From Clostridia bacterium (GTDB lineage: Bacteria; Bacillota; Clostridia; Oscillospirales; Acutalibacteraceae): a DNA stretch of 40,509 nt. The position numbers and the translations under genes were made by a program. Positions 1-6,999 of this stretch are shown here, piece by piece (positions within the stretch are counted from its first letter, which is position 1; the number at the start of each line of letters is the position of its first letter). The notes under the pieces are model-generated. The model searched no databases. It was not told the DNA's origin and worked only from the letters and a program-made list of their open reading frames with translations. The stretch lies in the NCBI GenBank assembly GCA_017428625.1, contig JAFRQM010000052.1, positions 1 to 40,509 of the forward strand, read 5' to 3'.

Positions 1-279
1 GCAACCGCCGAAGACCTGCCCGAAGGCGCTGAGATTCACTGGTTTGTAAACGGTGAAGATGCAGGCGCGGGTGAGAGTTACACAGTCGAAGACCCGACCG
101 AAAACTACGAAGTGCAGGCAAAAGTCATTGACAAAGACGGCACAGTCCTCGCCGAAAGCGAAACACATAAAGTCACCGTTAAAAACGGCTTCTTTGACCG
201 GCTTAAAGCGTTCTTTGCCGAACTTATAGAGAAAATCCTCGGCAAAGCCATAGCCGACCTCCTCAGCAGCGTATGCTGA
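1..279 (+). CDS. C-terminal fragment of a surface or secreted Ig-like-domain protein
   Basis: The reading frame is open from the first base and ends with TGA at 277-279, so 92 C-terminal residues are visible and the start lies outside the window. The first ~60 residues look like the end of a bacterial Ig-like beta-sandwich (IHWFVNGEDAG, then YEVQAKVIDKDGTVLAESETHKVTV). The last ~28 residues are an amphipathic, Phe/Leu-rich tail beginning NGFFDRLKAFF. As I recall, tails of this kind close many secreted Ig/FIVAR-type proteins of gut Clostridia; I could not check this. No LPXTG motif is present. The gene ends just before a strong terminator. Its function cannot be inferred from this fragment. 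Confidence 0.75.
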   Translation, partial: ATAEDLPEGAEIHWFVNGEDAGAGESYTVEDPTENYEVQAKVIDKDGTVLAESETHKVTVKNGFFDRLKAFFAELIEKILGKAIADLLSSVC

Positions 280-294
280 AAAAGCATAAACAAC

Positions 295-321
295 AAAAAC
301 CGCCCGAAAGGGCGGTTTTTT
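295..321 (+). terminator. Intrinsic terminator of the surface-protein gene
   Basis: A 7-bp GC-rich stem (ACCGCCC/GGGCGGT at 299-305 and 310-316) closes a GAAA loop and is followed by a run of T. It lies 20 bases after the stop codon at 279. The A-run before the stem extends the pairing. Confidence 0.9.
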
Positions 322-386
322 AGTCAGGAGTCAGCAGGTAGGAGTTAGGATGCAGGGGTTAGGAAGTAGGAGTCAGGAGTTAGGTT
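322..386. repeat. Imperfect short direct repeats (AGGAGTTAGG-like)
   Basis: About 65 bases contain several imperfect copies of a 7-10 base unit (AGTCAGGAG, TAGGAGTTAGG, TAGGAGTCAGGAGTTAGG). There is no open frame. It is low-complexity intergenic DNA directly before the palindrome at 394-418, and no function is evident. Confidence 0.6.
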
Positions 387-393
387 ACAGCGG

Positions 394-418
394 GTAGGGG
401 CGACTATCAGTCGCCCGC
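394..418 (+). repeat. REP-like palindrome, GTAGGGGCGAC family
   Basis: The element starts GTAGGGGCGAC and ends GTCGCCCGC. An 8-bp stem (398-405 with 409-416) closes a 3-base ATC loop. It has the same architecture and flanks as the palindromes around and inside the RAYT gene near 23 kb, so it is a dispersed member of that family 22 kb away. Confidence 0.8.
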
Positions 419-445
419 AAAAATCGTAATATATCTCAAACTAAT

Positions 446-470
446 CGGAACGCATATATACGTTCCCTAC
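446..470 (-). repeat. Second REP-like palindrome, GTAGGGAACG type
   Basis: Read on the minus strand it begins GTAGGGAACG and ends CGTTCCG. A 6-bp stem (447-452 with 461-466) closes an 8-base AT-rich loop. It shares the GTAGGG lead of the 394-418 element but has a different stem, so it may be a related subfamily. Only one copy is seen here. Confidence 0.5.
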
Positions 471-515
471 AACCGTTTCCCCTTAACCTCGTCTGACATC
501 CGGCATCTGAAATCC

Positions 516-546
516 AAAACGGCGCGGATACATCCGTGCCGTTTTT
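516..546 (-). terminator. Terminator of the dehydrogenase-nitroreductase operon
   Basis: A long near-perfect hairpin (AAAACGGC at 516-523 pairing with GCCGTTTT at 538-545, continuing inward through GCGGAT/ATCCGT with one G-T pair) lies just beyond the nitroreductase stop. A- and T-runs flank both sides, so it could work in either direction. Confidence 0.8.
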
Positions 547-551
547 GCGTG

Positions 552-1319
552 TCAAATCGTTTTGAACTTCAGAGGTTTTCGCGGAGGAATACGGGCGTAT
601 TCCACATCGGGATAGCCGATAATCATACAGGTTACAACCTTGTGCCCTTTGGGCAGCCCGAGTTTTGCCCTGATTTTCGGATTCAGGCGCGTGCAGGCAC
701 AGAAAAAACCGCTGTAAAGAACGCCCAGACCCATAGAATTCGCGGTAATCTCCATATAAGCGCTTGCAAGCGTCGCGTTGACGCTGTCGTGCCCCGAAAC
801 AACAATAACCAGCGGCGCGCCTTTGAAAAAGAATGTGTCGGTAATATCGGTGTTTTTAAGCGCCGCAGAAAACTTTGAGCCGACTTTGACGCCCGCCCTG
901 AAAATTTTTACGCACTCGCGCTCAAACTCGTCTTTTTTATCCGCGAGAACGGTAAAGGCAACATTTTGCGAATTTGCGCCTGTCGGCGCGTATCTGCCCG
1001 CTTCAAGAATTTTTGCGGTTTTTTCCGGCTCAACGGGAATTTTTTTAAACTGCCTTATTGTGCGGCGGCTTTTAATTGCCTGCAAAAGCGTGTCGCTGTC
1101 AACGGCGGTCATCGGCGTTACACCGACACAGCCGCTTTTGTCATAGCCGGGCATATCGACCGCGCCCTGAGGGCAGACGGCAAAGCAGTGGCCGCATTCA
1201 ATACAGCCCTCTCTTAGTTTTGCCCTTCCGTTCTCAATATACAGGGCGGAGGCAACGCAGTCTTTAACGCATTTGCCGCAGCCGACGCATTTCGAAACAT
1301 CTATTGTTATTTTATTCAT
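552..1319 (-). CDS. Ferredoxin-nitroreductase family protein
   Basis: This 255-aa protein has two parts. Residues 1-55 form a bacterial 2[4Fe-4S] ferredoxin domain (CVGCGKCVKDC, then CIECGHCFAVCP). Residues ~75-255 form a nitroreductase-family FMN domain (SRRTIRQFKK and APTGANSQN, typical FMN-contact segments). Such fusions are thought to pass electrons from the clusters to flavin to reduce an organic substrate; the substrate cannot be read from sequence. The ATG overlaps the stop of the upstream dehydrogenase by four bases (ATGA), so the two are translationally coupled. A hairpin terminator follows. Family assignment is firm and substrate unknown. Confidence 0.88.
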   Translation of the reverse strand: MNKITIDVSKCVGCGKCVKDCVASALYIENGRAKLREGCIECGHCFAVCPQGAVDMPGYDKSGCVGVTPMTAVDSDTLLQAIKSRRTIRQFKKIPVEPEKTAKILEAGRYAPTGANSQNVAFTVLADKKDEFERECVKIFRAGVKVGSKFSAALKNTDITDTFFFKGAPLVIVVSGHDSVNATLASAYMEITANSMGLGVLYSGFFCACTRLNPKIRAKLGLPKGHKVVTCMIIGYPDVEYARIPPRKPLKFKTI

Positions 1320-2287
1320 ATTCGTTCCTCCTGCTTTTCAAAAGGATAAACAAGATTCATCTGCCTTCTGCATTCGTCCGTAATACGCAGGCAGTCAAGC
1401 GTAGCTTTTTGCGGAACAAAAGCGGATTCGGTAAGCCCTGCGCGTATTTCATCCGCGGCGCGTGTGAATTCTGTAAGGTAATCGGTTCTGCCCGTTGCCG
1501 TTTCGCGCCCGCTTTCCGATTTCAGCGCAGCGAGTTGAGCCACATGAAAAACGGGTATGTTTATTTTGCCCTTTGTGCCGGTGATTTTACAGCTTTCACC
1601 GAGTTTTGAAAGTGACATTTCAAGCCTGCACTCAAAGCCGTCATAGCCGAGCGTAACCGTTTCGCCTGTGTCAATGCCGCCCCGGACCCTGCCTTTGCAT
1701 TTAATACTCTTCGGGTAACCGAAAAGCCGATAGCAGTATGTAATGGGATAAATTCCTATGTCAAGCAGCGCTCCGCCTGCCGTTTCAGGCATAAGAAGGC
1801 GTGAGTTTTTATTCATCATAAGGCCGGGGAAGGCGTAAAAAATGCTGACCTTTTTAATGTCGCCCGCTCTGCCCTCGTCAATCCATTTTTTGACAGTGTA
1901 AGGCAAATCGGAAAACCAGGTCCACATCGCTTCGCAGAAATAAACATTGTTTTCGCGTGAGGCTTCAATCATCTGCCGCGCCTGCGCCTCGCTGACACCT
2001 ACGGGCTTTTCGCAAAGAACGGGGAAACCCGCCCTCATAGCGCCGAGGGCGTATTCAATGTGCGCGGTGTGCGGCGTTGCAATATATACGGCATCAAAAC
2101 AGCCGGATGACAGCATCGACTCAAAATCCGTAAAAGCAACCGCTCCGTATTTCTGCGCGAATGAGCCCGCTTTTTCGGCATTCCTTGAATAAACCGCACT
2201 TATTTCGTGGCTGCCGTGCGTAATGTTTCTTGCGGTGTTACAGGCAATACTGCCGCTGCCGACATAAGCCCATCTGAATTTATCCAT
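1316..2287 (-). CDS. Gfo/Idh/MocA-family NAD(P)-dependent oxidoreductase
   Basis: This 323-aa protein begins with a Rossmann fold (YVGSGSIACNTA matches GxGxxA) and has the family's CEKPVG motif near residue 97, which carries the catalytic-site lysine. The rest is the alpha/beta substrate domain. The family oxidises or reduces sugars, inositols or related polyols, and here the substrate cannot be told. GGGAGG precedes the ATG at a good distance. It is the first gene of a two-gene operon driven by the promoter at 2343-2371. Pairing with a ferredoxin-nitroreductase is unusual and does not point to a known pathway. Confidence 0.87.
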   Translation of the reverse strand: MDKFRWAYVGSGSIACNTARNITHGSHEISAVYSRNAEKAGSFAQKYGAVAFTDFESMLSSGCFDAVYIATPHTAHIEYALGAMRAGFPVLCEKPVGVSEAQARQMIEASRENNVYFCEAMWTWFSDLPYTVKKWIDEGRAGDIKKVSIFYAFPGLMMNKNSRLLMPETAGGALLDIGIYPITYCYRLFGYPKSIKCKGRVRGGIDTGETVTLGYDGFECRLEMSLSKLGESCKITGTKGKINIPVFHVAQLAALKSESGRETATGRTDYLTEFTRAADEIRAGLTESAFVPQKATLDCLRITDECRRQMNLVYPFEKQEERI

Positions 2288-2342
2288 TACAGCCTCCCGT
2301 TTTTGTTTTTTTTAAAATCCGGAAAGTAACAATTACCCTTTT

Positions 2343-2371
2343 ATTATACCACAAAAGAAAAAACCGTTCAA
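2343..2371 (-). promoter_or_regulatory. Sigma-A promoter for the dehydrogenase-nitroreductase operon
   Basis: On the minus strand, TTGAAC and TATAAT are separated by 17 bases. The -10 box lies about 55 bases before the start codon at 2287. Confidence 0.85.
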
Positions 2372-2466
2372 GCACAGCCAAAGGCAATACTGTAATGCTT
2401 CCGAATCGTTTTTCCACTGTGATACAATTAAAAAATATACTGTTTTCTGAAAGCGTTTTAAATTAA

Positions 2467-2496
2467 AAAACTCCCGGAGCCGATACTCCGGGAGTT
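2467..2496 (-). terminator. Terminator of the paaK-ACT operon
   Basis: CTCCCGGAG and CTCCGGGAG pair around a 6-base loop. On the minus strand this is followed by a T-run, 25-55 bases after the ACT gene stop. Confidence 0.9.
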
Positions 2497-2520
2497 TTGC
2501 CGTTTGTGTGCCGTAGGATG

Positions 2521-2955
2521 TCAGTTAAGATAATCTTCAATATCAGAGTCGCTGAGTGTTTTTATGCCGTTTTGTGCAAGCGTCTGCTCCGCGTGCTCAA
2601 TGTCGTCAACTCTCATAACAACATAGGCGTTGCCTGCGACGGCGCCCGTGAATGCGTAAACATACTCTACATTTATCTGCGCCTGTCTGAGAACGCTCAG
2701 AACGCTGTTGAGCGCTCCCGCTTTGTCATTCATCCTGACAGCGATTACGGGCGTTTCTTTAACAACCGTGTCGTTGCTGACAGCCGCCTTAGTTTTTTCG
2801 ATATCGGAAACGATTATTCTCAGTATGCCGAAATCTTTTGTGTCTGCCACGCTCAGAGCGCGAATGTTGATGCCTGCCGCCGTGATTGCCGAAATGGTTT
2901 CGCAAAGGGTTCCGGGTGTGTTTTCAAGAAAAGCGGATAATTGTGTAATAGCCAT
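2521..2955 (-). CDS. Tandem ACT-domain protein encoded with phenylacetate-CoA ligase
   Basis: This 144-aa protein consists of two ACT domains (about 1-68 and 69-140). The first starts ITQLSAFLENTPGTL and the second PVIAVRMNDKAGALNSVL, each with the Gly-containing turn that binds amino acids in ACT proteins. There is no catalytic domain, so it is probably a ligand sensor. It starts 12 bases after the paaK stop with an AAGGAGG-like site and shares its mRNA. As I recall, this ACT protein often sits beside paaK in Clostridia. Given the Phe-codon leader upstream, an aromatic amino acid or aryl-acetate derivative is the likely ligand, by inference. Confidence 0.87.
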   Translation of the reverse strand: MAITQLSAFLENTPGTLCETISAITAAGINIRALSVADTKDFGILRIIVSDIEKTKAAVSNDTVVKETPVIAVRMNDKAGALNSVLSVLRQAQINVEYVYAFTGAVAGNAYVVMRVDDIEHAEQTLAQNGIKTLSDSDIEDYLN

Positions 2956-2967
2956 AATGCATCCTCC

Positions 2968-4272
2968 TTAATGTAATTTACGTTTGTCAATGACGCGCAC
3001 CGCTTTGCCTTCGGAACGCTCGATTGTTTTGGGCGCAACAAGGTGAATTTTCGGGCCTATGCCAAGCATTGAGCGCATGGCGGTGTTAAGATTTTTTTCG
3101 AGTGTCTGCATTTCGGAGACTTTGTCTGAGAACAGTTCCGCGGGGCATTCAACATAGATGTCGAAGGTGTCGGAATTGTTGACGCGGTCAACAACAATCT
3201 GGTAGTTGGGCGGGTAGCCCTCTTTGAGCAGAACGGTTTCAATCTGGCTCGGGAAGACGTTTACGCCGCGGATAATCATCATATCGTCGCTTCTGCCGAG
3301 CGGTTTTGTCATTCTGACATGCGTTCTGCCGCAGGAGCATTTTTCTCTTGAAAGAATACAGATGTCCTTTGTTCTGTAACGAAGAAGCGGGAAGCCTTCT
3401 TTGTCGAGCGAGGTGAAAACAAGTTCGCCCTTTGAACCTTCGGGCAGAACTTCACCCGTTTCGGGGTCGATTATTTCGGCATAGAAGTGGTCTTCGTTAA
3501 TATGCATGCCCTTTTGCTCCTCACACTCAAAGGCAACGCCGGGGCCCGATGTTTCGGTAAGGCCGTAAATGTCGTAAGCCTTGATTCCGAGGCTTTTTTC
3601 AATTCCCTGCCTCATTTCCTCGGTCCAGGGTTCCGCCCCGAAAATGCCCGCTTTGAGTTTGTTGTCTTCGGGTTTGTATCCCTGTTCCGCAAGGCTTTCG
3701 CCGATATAGGCGGCGTAGGAGGGGGTGCAGCAGAGAATTGTCGCGCCGAGGTCCATCATAAACTGAATCTGTCTGTCGGTGTTGCCTGACGACATAGGAA
3801 GAGTCATACAGCCCACTTTGTGAGAACCGCCGTTGAGACCGGCTCCGCCCGTGAACAGGCCGTAGCCGTATGCTACCTGGCACACATCCTCATTTGTGCC
3901 GCCTGCAGCCACAATGGCTCTGGCACAGCATTCTTCCCAAAGGTCAACATCGTGCTGTGTGTAGAAAGCCACCACGCGTTTGCCCGTTGTGCCCGAGGTG
4001 GACTGTATTCTCACAATGTTTTTGAGGTCAGTGCCGAGAAGACCGAACGGATAAGCTTCGCGCAGATCGTCTTTTGAGAGGAACGGCAGTTTTTTAATGT
4101 CGTCCACACTTTTAATGTCGTCGGGGGTGAGCCCCTTCTGCTGCATAAGATTGCGGTAGTAGGGAACATTGTCATAAACATGTTTTACCTGCTTAACAAT
4201 CTTTTCGTTCTGAATCCGCCTTATTTCTTCATAAGAAGCGGTTTCGATTTCGGGTTGATAGTAGTTTTTCAT
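2968..4272 (-). CDS. paaK: Phenylacetate-CoA ligase (AMP-forming)
   Basis: This enzyme activates phenylacetate (or indoleacetate) with ATP and CoA to aryl-acetyl-CoA in the cytoplasm. The adenylate-forming motifs are visible: STSGTTGKRVV (phosphate loop), YDIYGLTETSGPG and GELVFTSLDKEG. A CxC..C-like segment (CSCGRTHVR) is common in anaerobic PaaK. I place the start at 4272 (MKNYYQPEI), giving 434 aa, the usual family length. GGAAAGGAAAGG lies just upstream, whereas an in-frame upstream ATG at 4320 lies inside the terminator hairpin. The mRNA begins about 240 bases upstream and carries a Phe-rich leader ORF and attenuator. That suggests control by Phe-tRNA charging and a biosynthetic role in making Phe from phenylacetate. 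Confidence 0.93.
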   Translation of the reverse strand: MKNYYQPEIETASYEEIRRIQNEKIVKQVKHVYDNVPYYRNLMQQKGLTPDDIKSVDDIKKLPFLSKDDLREAYPFGLLGTDLKNIVRIQSTSGTTGKRVVAFYTQHDVDLWEECCARAIVAAGGTNEDVCQVAYGYGLFTGGAGLNGGSHKVGCMTLPMSSGNTDRQIQFMMDLGATILCCTPSYAAYIGESLAEQGYKPEDNKLKAGIFGAEPWTEEMRQGIEKSLGIKAYDIYGLTETSGPGVAFECEEQKGMHINEDHFYAEIIDPETGEVLPEGSKGELVFTSLDKEGFPLLRYRTKDICILSREKCSCGRTHVRMTKPLGRSDDMMIIRGVNVFPSQIETVLLKEGYPPNYQIVVDRVNNSDTFDIYVECPAELFSDKVSEMQTLEKNLNTAMRSMLGIGPKIHLVAPKTIERSEGKAVRVIDKRKLH

Positions 4273-4300
4273 AACCTTTCCTTTCCGCTGAAAGCCGGGA

Positions 4301-4341
4301 ATTAAAACAGGGTGTAACACCGGTTAAAGTGCTACACCCTG
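4301..4341 (-). terminator. Attenuator terminator in the paaK leader
   Basis: On the minus strand CAGGGTGTAGCAC pairs fully (one G-T pair) with GTGTTACACCCTG around an 8-base loop and is followed by TTTTAAT. It lies between the leader ORF and the paaK ribosome site. The segment at 4311-4323 is also complementary (12 of 13) to 4398-4410 within the leader ORF, which would form an antiterminator excluding this hairpin. Confidence 0.8.
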
Positions 4342-4387
4342 ATGTGAATTCCTTTTAACTTAAAGTCACACTTTTTTGTATAGCAAA

Positions 4388-4465
4388 TTAACCTCTCCCG
4401 GTGTTAAACCAAAAGAAGCTAAAGCTAAAGAAAAAGTTGTCATTAAGGTTGATTCGGCTTTTCAT
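4388..4465 (-). CDS. Phenylalanine-rich leader peptide of the paaK operon
   Basis: A 25-codon ORF starts with ATG at 4465, preceded by GAGGA at 4471-4475. It ends with TAA at 4388-4390. Seven of the ten codons 11-20 are Phe (pattern FFFSFSFFWF), with a Trp among them. This is like the leader peptides of pheA and pheST in enteric bacteria. The 13 bases at 4398-4410, covering the last Phe codon and the next codons, can pair with the 3' half of the terminator at 4301-4341. A ribosome stalled on the Phe codons would leave this arm free (antitermination). A ribosome reaching the stop would cover it (termination). It is too short for standard gene calling. The logic is inferred from sequence only. 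Confidence 0.82.
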   Translation of the reverse strand: MKSRINLNDNFFFSFSFFWFNTGRG

Positions 4466-4518
4466 TGATTTCCTCAGTTTGCTGCATTTTTAACGGAATA
4501 ATTCCGTAAAGCAATTTT

Positions 4519-4547
4519 ATTATAGTGCCGGATTTTCGGTTTGTCAA
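4519..4547 (-). promoter_or_regulatory. Consensus sigma-A promoter of the paaK leader
   Basis: TTGACA and TATAAT with a 17-base spacer on the minus strand form a perfect consensus. The start point would be near 4512, giving a leader of about 240 bases before paaK. Strong constitutive initiation fits regulation at the attenuator rather than at the promoter. Confidence 0.92.
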
Positions 4548-4576
4548 CACTTTTTTCATGAAAGGGCAAAACAATG

Positions 4577-4606
4577 AAAAGCCGGCGTATTTCTACACCG
4601 GCTTTT
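4577..4606 (-). terminator. Ferredoxin gene terminator
   Basis: AAAAGCCGG and CCGGCTTTT form the stem, extended by GTA/TAC across one mismatch. It lies just past the ferredoxin stop and separates that gene from the paaK promoter. Confidence 0.88.
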
Positions 4607-4627
4607 GCGTGTGTTCGGTTAATTGAC

Positions 4628-4798
4628 TTATTCAGCCTCGGGTGCTCCTACAGGGCAGGTTCCCGCGCAAGCGCCGCATTCAATGCAGGTGTCTGCGTCA
4701 ATAACATATTTGCCGTCGCCCTCTGAGATAGCGCCTACCGGGCAGTCTGCTGCGCAAGCGCCGCAGGAGATGCAGTCGTCTTTAATTACATATGCCAT
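4628..4798 (-). CDS. 2[4Fe-4S] ferredoxin
   Basis: This 56-aa clostridial-type ferredoxin has two CxxCxxCxxxCP motifs (CISCGACAADCP and CIECGACAGTCP). It is a cytoplasmic low-potential electron carrier. The start at 4798 (MAYVIKDDC) is chosen because AAGGAGG lies just upstream and the length is typical. An in-frame ATG 12 codons earlier falls before that site. It has its own promoter (4840-4867) and terminator, so it is a single-gene unit. Partners such as pyruvate or indolepyruvate oxidoreductase are not in this window. Confidence 0.95.
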   Translation of the reverse strand: MAYVIKDDCISCGACAADCPVGAISEGDGKYVIDADTCIECGACAGTCPVGAPEAE

Positions 4799-4839
4799 TA
4801 TTGTGTCCTCCTTGATAGTTATTTGCTTTTGCATTTATT

Positions 4840-4867
4840 ATTATACCATTTTCAGATGAAAATGCAA
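4840..4867 (-). promoter_or_regulatory. Promoter of the ferredoxin gene
   Basis: On the minus strand, TTGCAT and TATAAT are 16 bases apart, about 42 bases before the ferredoxin start. Confidence 0.75.
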
Positions 4868-4906
4868 TAATAATCGAAAAAAATTTACATTTGGTAAAAA
4901 GAGAGG

Positions 4907-5773
4907 TTATCCCTCGATATCTTTAAGCGCGGCAATTTCCTCCGCCTCAACCTTTATTTTGCCGTCGCGCACTATTTTGACATCACGGCGCGTGAAAACG
5001 GACGGAGCGGCTTCGGGCCTGCTGTCAAGCTGAACTTTGAGAATGCCCGAAAGCAGATTGCACTCAACAACGGTACCCTTGCCTTCTTTTGTGTCAACAA
5101 TGGCGCCTGCTTTCGGAGTGACTTTGAGAAGATACTCGTAACCGTCCTGCTCATATTTAAGGCAGCACATAAGTCTGCCGCAGGTGCCGCTGATTTTGGT
5201 GGGGTTGAGCGAAAGTCCCTGTTCTTTTGCCATTTTGATAGCCACGGGCTGAAAATCGCCCAGGAAGGTTTTGCAGCAGAACGGTCTTCCGCATACGCCC
5301 AGACCGCCGAGCATTTTCGCCTCATCGCGCACGCCTATCTGGCGCAGTTCGATTCTTGTTCTGAAAACAGCGGCAAGGCTCTTGACGAGTTCGCGAAAAT
5401 CTATTCTGCCGTCTGCCGTGAAATAGAAAAGAATTTTGCTGCCGTCAAATGTGCATTCAACATCAACAAGGTTCATTTCAAGGGCAAAACTCTCGATTTT
5501 CTGCTCGCAGATTTCAAACGCTTCTTTTTCTTTTTTCTTGTTTTTTTCAAGCGTAACAAGGTCTTCGGGAGTGGCGGCGCGGATAAGTTTTTTAAGTGGT
5601 TTGACTATTTCTTCGTCGCTTACCTCGCGGTTCTCCATCATAACCTCGCCGCATTCAACGCCGCGCACGGTTTCCACAATAACACGGTCACCTTTTTTAA
5701 GGGTGTTTCCGTCGGGATCAAAATAATATATTTTGCCGACTTCCTTAAAGCGGACGCCTATAACTTCTGCCAT
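4907..5773 (-). CDS. ricT: PSP1-domain protein RicT (YaaT)
   Basis: This 288-aa protein has the PSP1 C-terminal domain (residues ~60-150) and the characteristic cysteine set (GVCGRPFCCKTFL and GTCGRLMCCLKYE, residues ~165-210). In Bacillus, RicT joins RicA and RicF in an Fe-S complex that helps RNase Y processing and affects sporulation and competence. The Cys residues shown to bind clusters are all present. GGAGG precedes the ATG at 5773. It starts 16 bases after holB, the conserved Firmicutes order darA-holB-ricT. A Lys/Glu-rich stretch (KNKKKEKEAFE) may be a short coiled coil. Confidence 0.93.
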   Translation of the reverse strand: MAEVIGVRFKEVGKIYYFDPDGNTLKKGDRVIVETVRGVECGEVMMENREVSDEEIVKPLKKLIRAATPEDLVTLEKNKKKEKEAFEICEQKIESFALEMNLVDVECTFDGSKILFYFTADGRIDFRELVKSLAAVFRTRIELRQIGVRDEAKMLGGLGVCGRPFCCKTFLGDFQPVAIKMAKEQGLSLNPTKISGTCGRLMCCLKYEQDGYEYLLKVTPKAGAIVDTKEGKGTVVECNLLSGILKVQLDSRPEAAPSVFTRRDVKIVRDGKIKVEAEEIAALKDIEG

Positions 5774-5789
5774 TTGCAGTTGCCTCCAT

Positions 5790-6659
5790 TTATATATTTG
5801 CTCTGAATAGGGTGCAGAGCCTGGTAATCAAAAGGTTGTAATTTCTGTTGTTTTCAAAGCCTGTTTTAAGCTCGCGGGTGATTTTTTCAAGTTTACCGAG
5901 TTTCGCGAGCGTAAGGCGCATGGCGAGAACATCGGCGACGCCTTCGAATTTACCGCTTTTTTCACCGGTGGCTTTAACCTTCATCGCCTCAACGAATATT
6001 TCGCCCAGCACGGGCATAACGCCGGAGAAAAGAGCCTTGTTCTTTTCAAAAACGGCTGCCTCGCGCACAATGTCAAATTCACTGTCCGCAACAATCGCTT
6101 TTGCTATGAGGCAGGCGATTTTTTCCGCTTCGTCCGCCGCCTGCTCATCAGGTTCGTTTTCCTGTTCGCCGAGAGAGAATACTCTTGAACGTGAAATTAC
6201 GGTGTCAAGCAGGTCCGCTCTCGAAGGGCAGGCAACAATGAAAAATGCGTATTTCGGCGGTTCCTCAAGCGTTTTTAAAAGAATGTTCTGCGATACGGGC
6301 GACATTTCACCCGTGAGGGTAATAATATATACTTTTGCGTCGGATTCGTTCGGAATAACGCTTACGGAATTGACAACCCCGCGGGCGGTGTCGGCTGTGA
6401 AATTGCATTTCTTGTCTTCCGTAACCGTTTCAATGTCGGGGTGTATTCCCGACACGGCTTTTCTGCAATGCGCGCATTTGCCGCACGGCGCGTCCTGAGA
6501 TGAGCATACAAGCGCCTGAGCAATACCTTTCGCGAGCGAGAGCCGCTTTGAGGGCGAACCGCCTTCGATAATAACGGAGTGCGGGAATCTGCCCGAACGC
6601 AGGGCGGCGTAAATATCTTCGCCCAGCGACATATTTATATCTGTGTTAAAATAAATCAT
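5790..6659 (-). CDS. holB: DNA polymerase III delta' subunit
   Basis: This 289-aa protein is the clamp-loader subunit that helps place the sliding clamp at replication forks. It shows the AAA+ fold without a working Walker A (HSVIIEGGSPSKRLSLAKGIA), a four-Cys zinc module (C-x6-CGKCAHC), and the sensor region FIVACPSRADLLDTVISRSRVF with the conserved SRC/SRS-type arginine. The C-terminal third is helical and diverged, as usual. The start follows the darA stop by five bases with only a weak AGG before the ATG, so translation is likely coupled to darA. Confidence 0.92.
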   Translation of the reverse strand: MIYFNTDINMSLGEDIYAALRSGRFPHSVIIEGGSPSKRLSLAKGIAQALVCSSQDAPCGKCAHCRKAVSGIHPDIETVTEDKKCNFTADTARGVVNSVSVIPNESDAKVYIITLTGEMSPVSQNILLKTLEEPPKYAFFIVACPSRADLLDTVISRSRVFSLGEQENEPDEQAADEAEKIACLIAKAIVADSEFDIVREAAVFEKNKALFSGVMPVLGEIFVEAMKVKATGEKSGKFEGVADVLAMRLTLAKLGKLEKITRELKTGFENNRNYNLLITRLCTLFRANI

Positions 6660-6664
6660 CCTGA

Positions 6665-6988
6665 TTAAAGTCTGTAAAACCGGTCAACATCAAGAACAAA
6701 AACGGTGGCGCCGCCGACATTTACCTCAATCGGGGTTGACGCCATACTGAACTCGCCCGAGGTTACCATCGGAGCCACCATTGTTTTGCGTGTGGATGAA
6801 AACTCGCCGATAATCGAAATGACGCTGTCAACCTTCTCTTTTTCAACGCCTATCAGGAGCGTTGAGTTGCCGGCGCGGAGAAAACCGCCGGATGTTGACA
6901 GTTTTGTCGCGCGGTAGCCGGCGTTTGACAGTTCGTCAAGCACCACGGGGCAGTCGTCGTTGCTGATAATCGCAATAACAAGTTTCAT
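6665..6988 (-). CDS. darA: Cyclic-di-AMP receptor protein DarA (PstA)
   Basis: This 107-aa PII-like protein matches the DarA family closely: MKLVIAIISNDDC, the ligand-loop segment KLSTSGGFLRAGNSTLLIGVE, and a C-terminal strand ending in FVLDVDRFYRL. Trimeric DarA binds c-di-AMP; its output target is not firmly known. AAGGAG lies before the ATG. It sits directly upstream of holB as in many Firmicutes, though tmk, which commonly precedes it, is absent here and a QueG-like gene takes that place. Confidence 0.93.
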   Translation of the reverse strand: MKLVIAIISNDDCPVVLDELSNAGYRATKLSTSGGFLRAGNSTLLIGVEKEKVDSVISIIGEFSSTRKTMVAPMVTSGEFSMASTPIEVNVGGATVFVLDVDRFYRL

Positions 6989-6999
6989 AAAATACTCCT

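Noticed and set aside
4272..4320. Longer paaK start at 4320
   Set aside because: The extra 16 codons lie inside the attenuator hairpin and lack a ribosome site. The start at 4272 has GGAAAGGAAAGG and gives the normal length.
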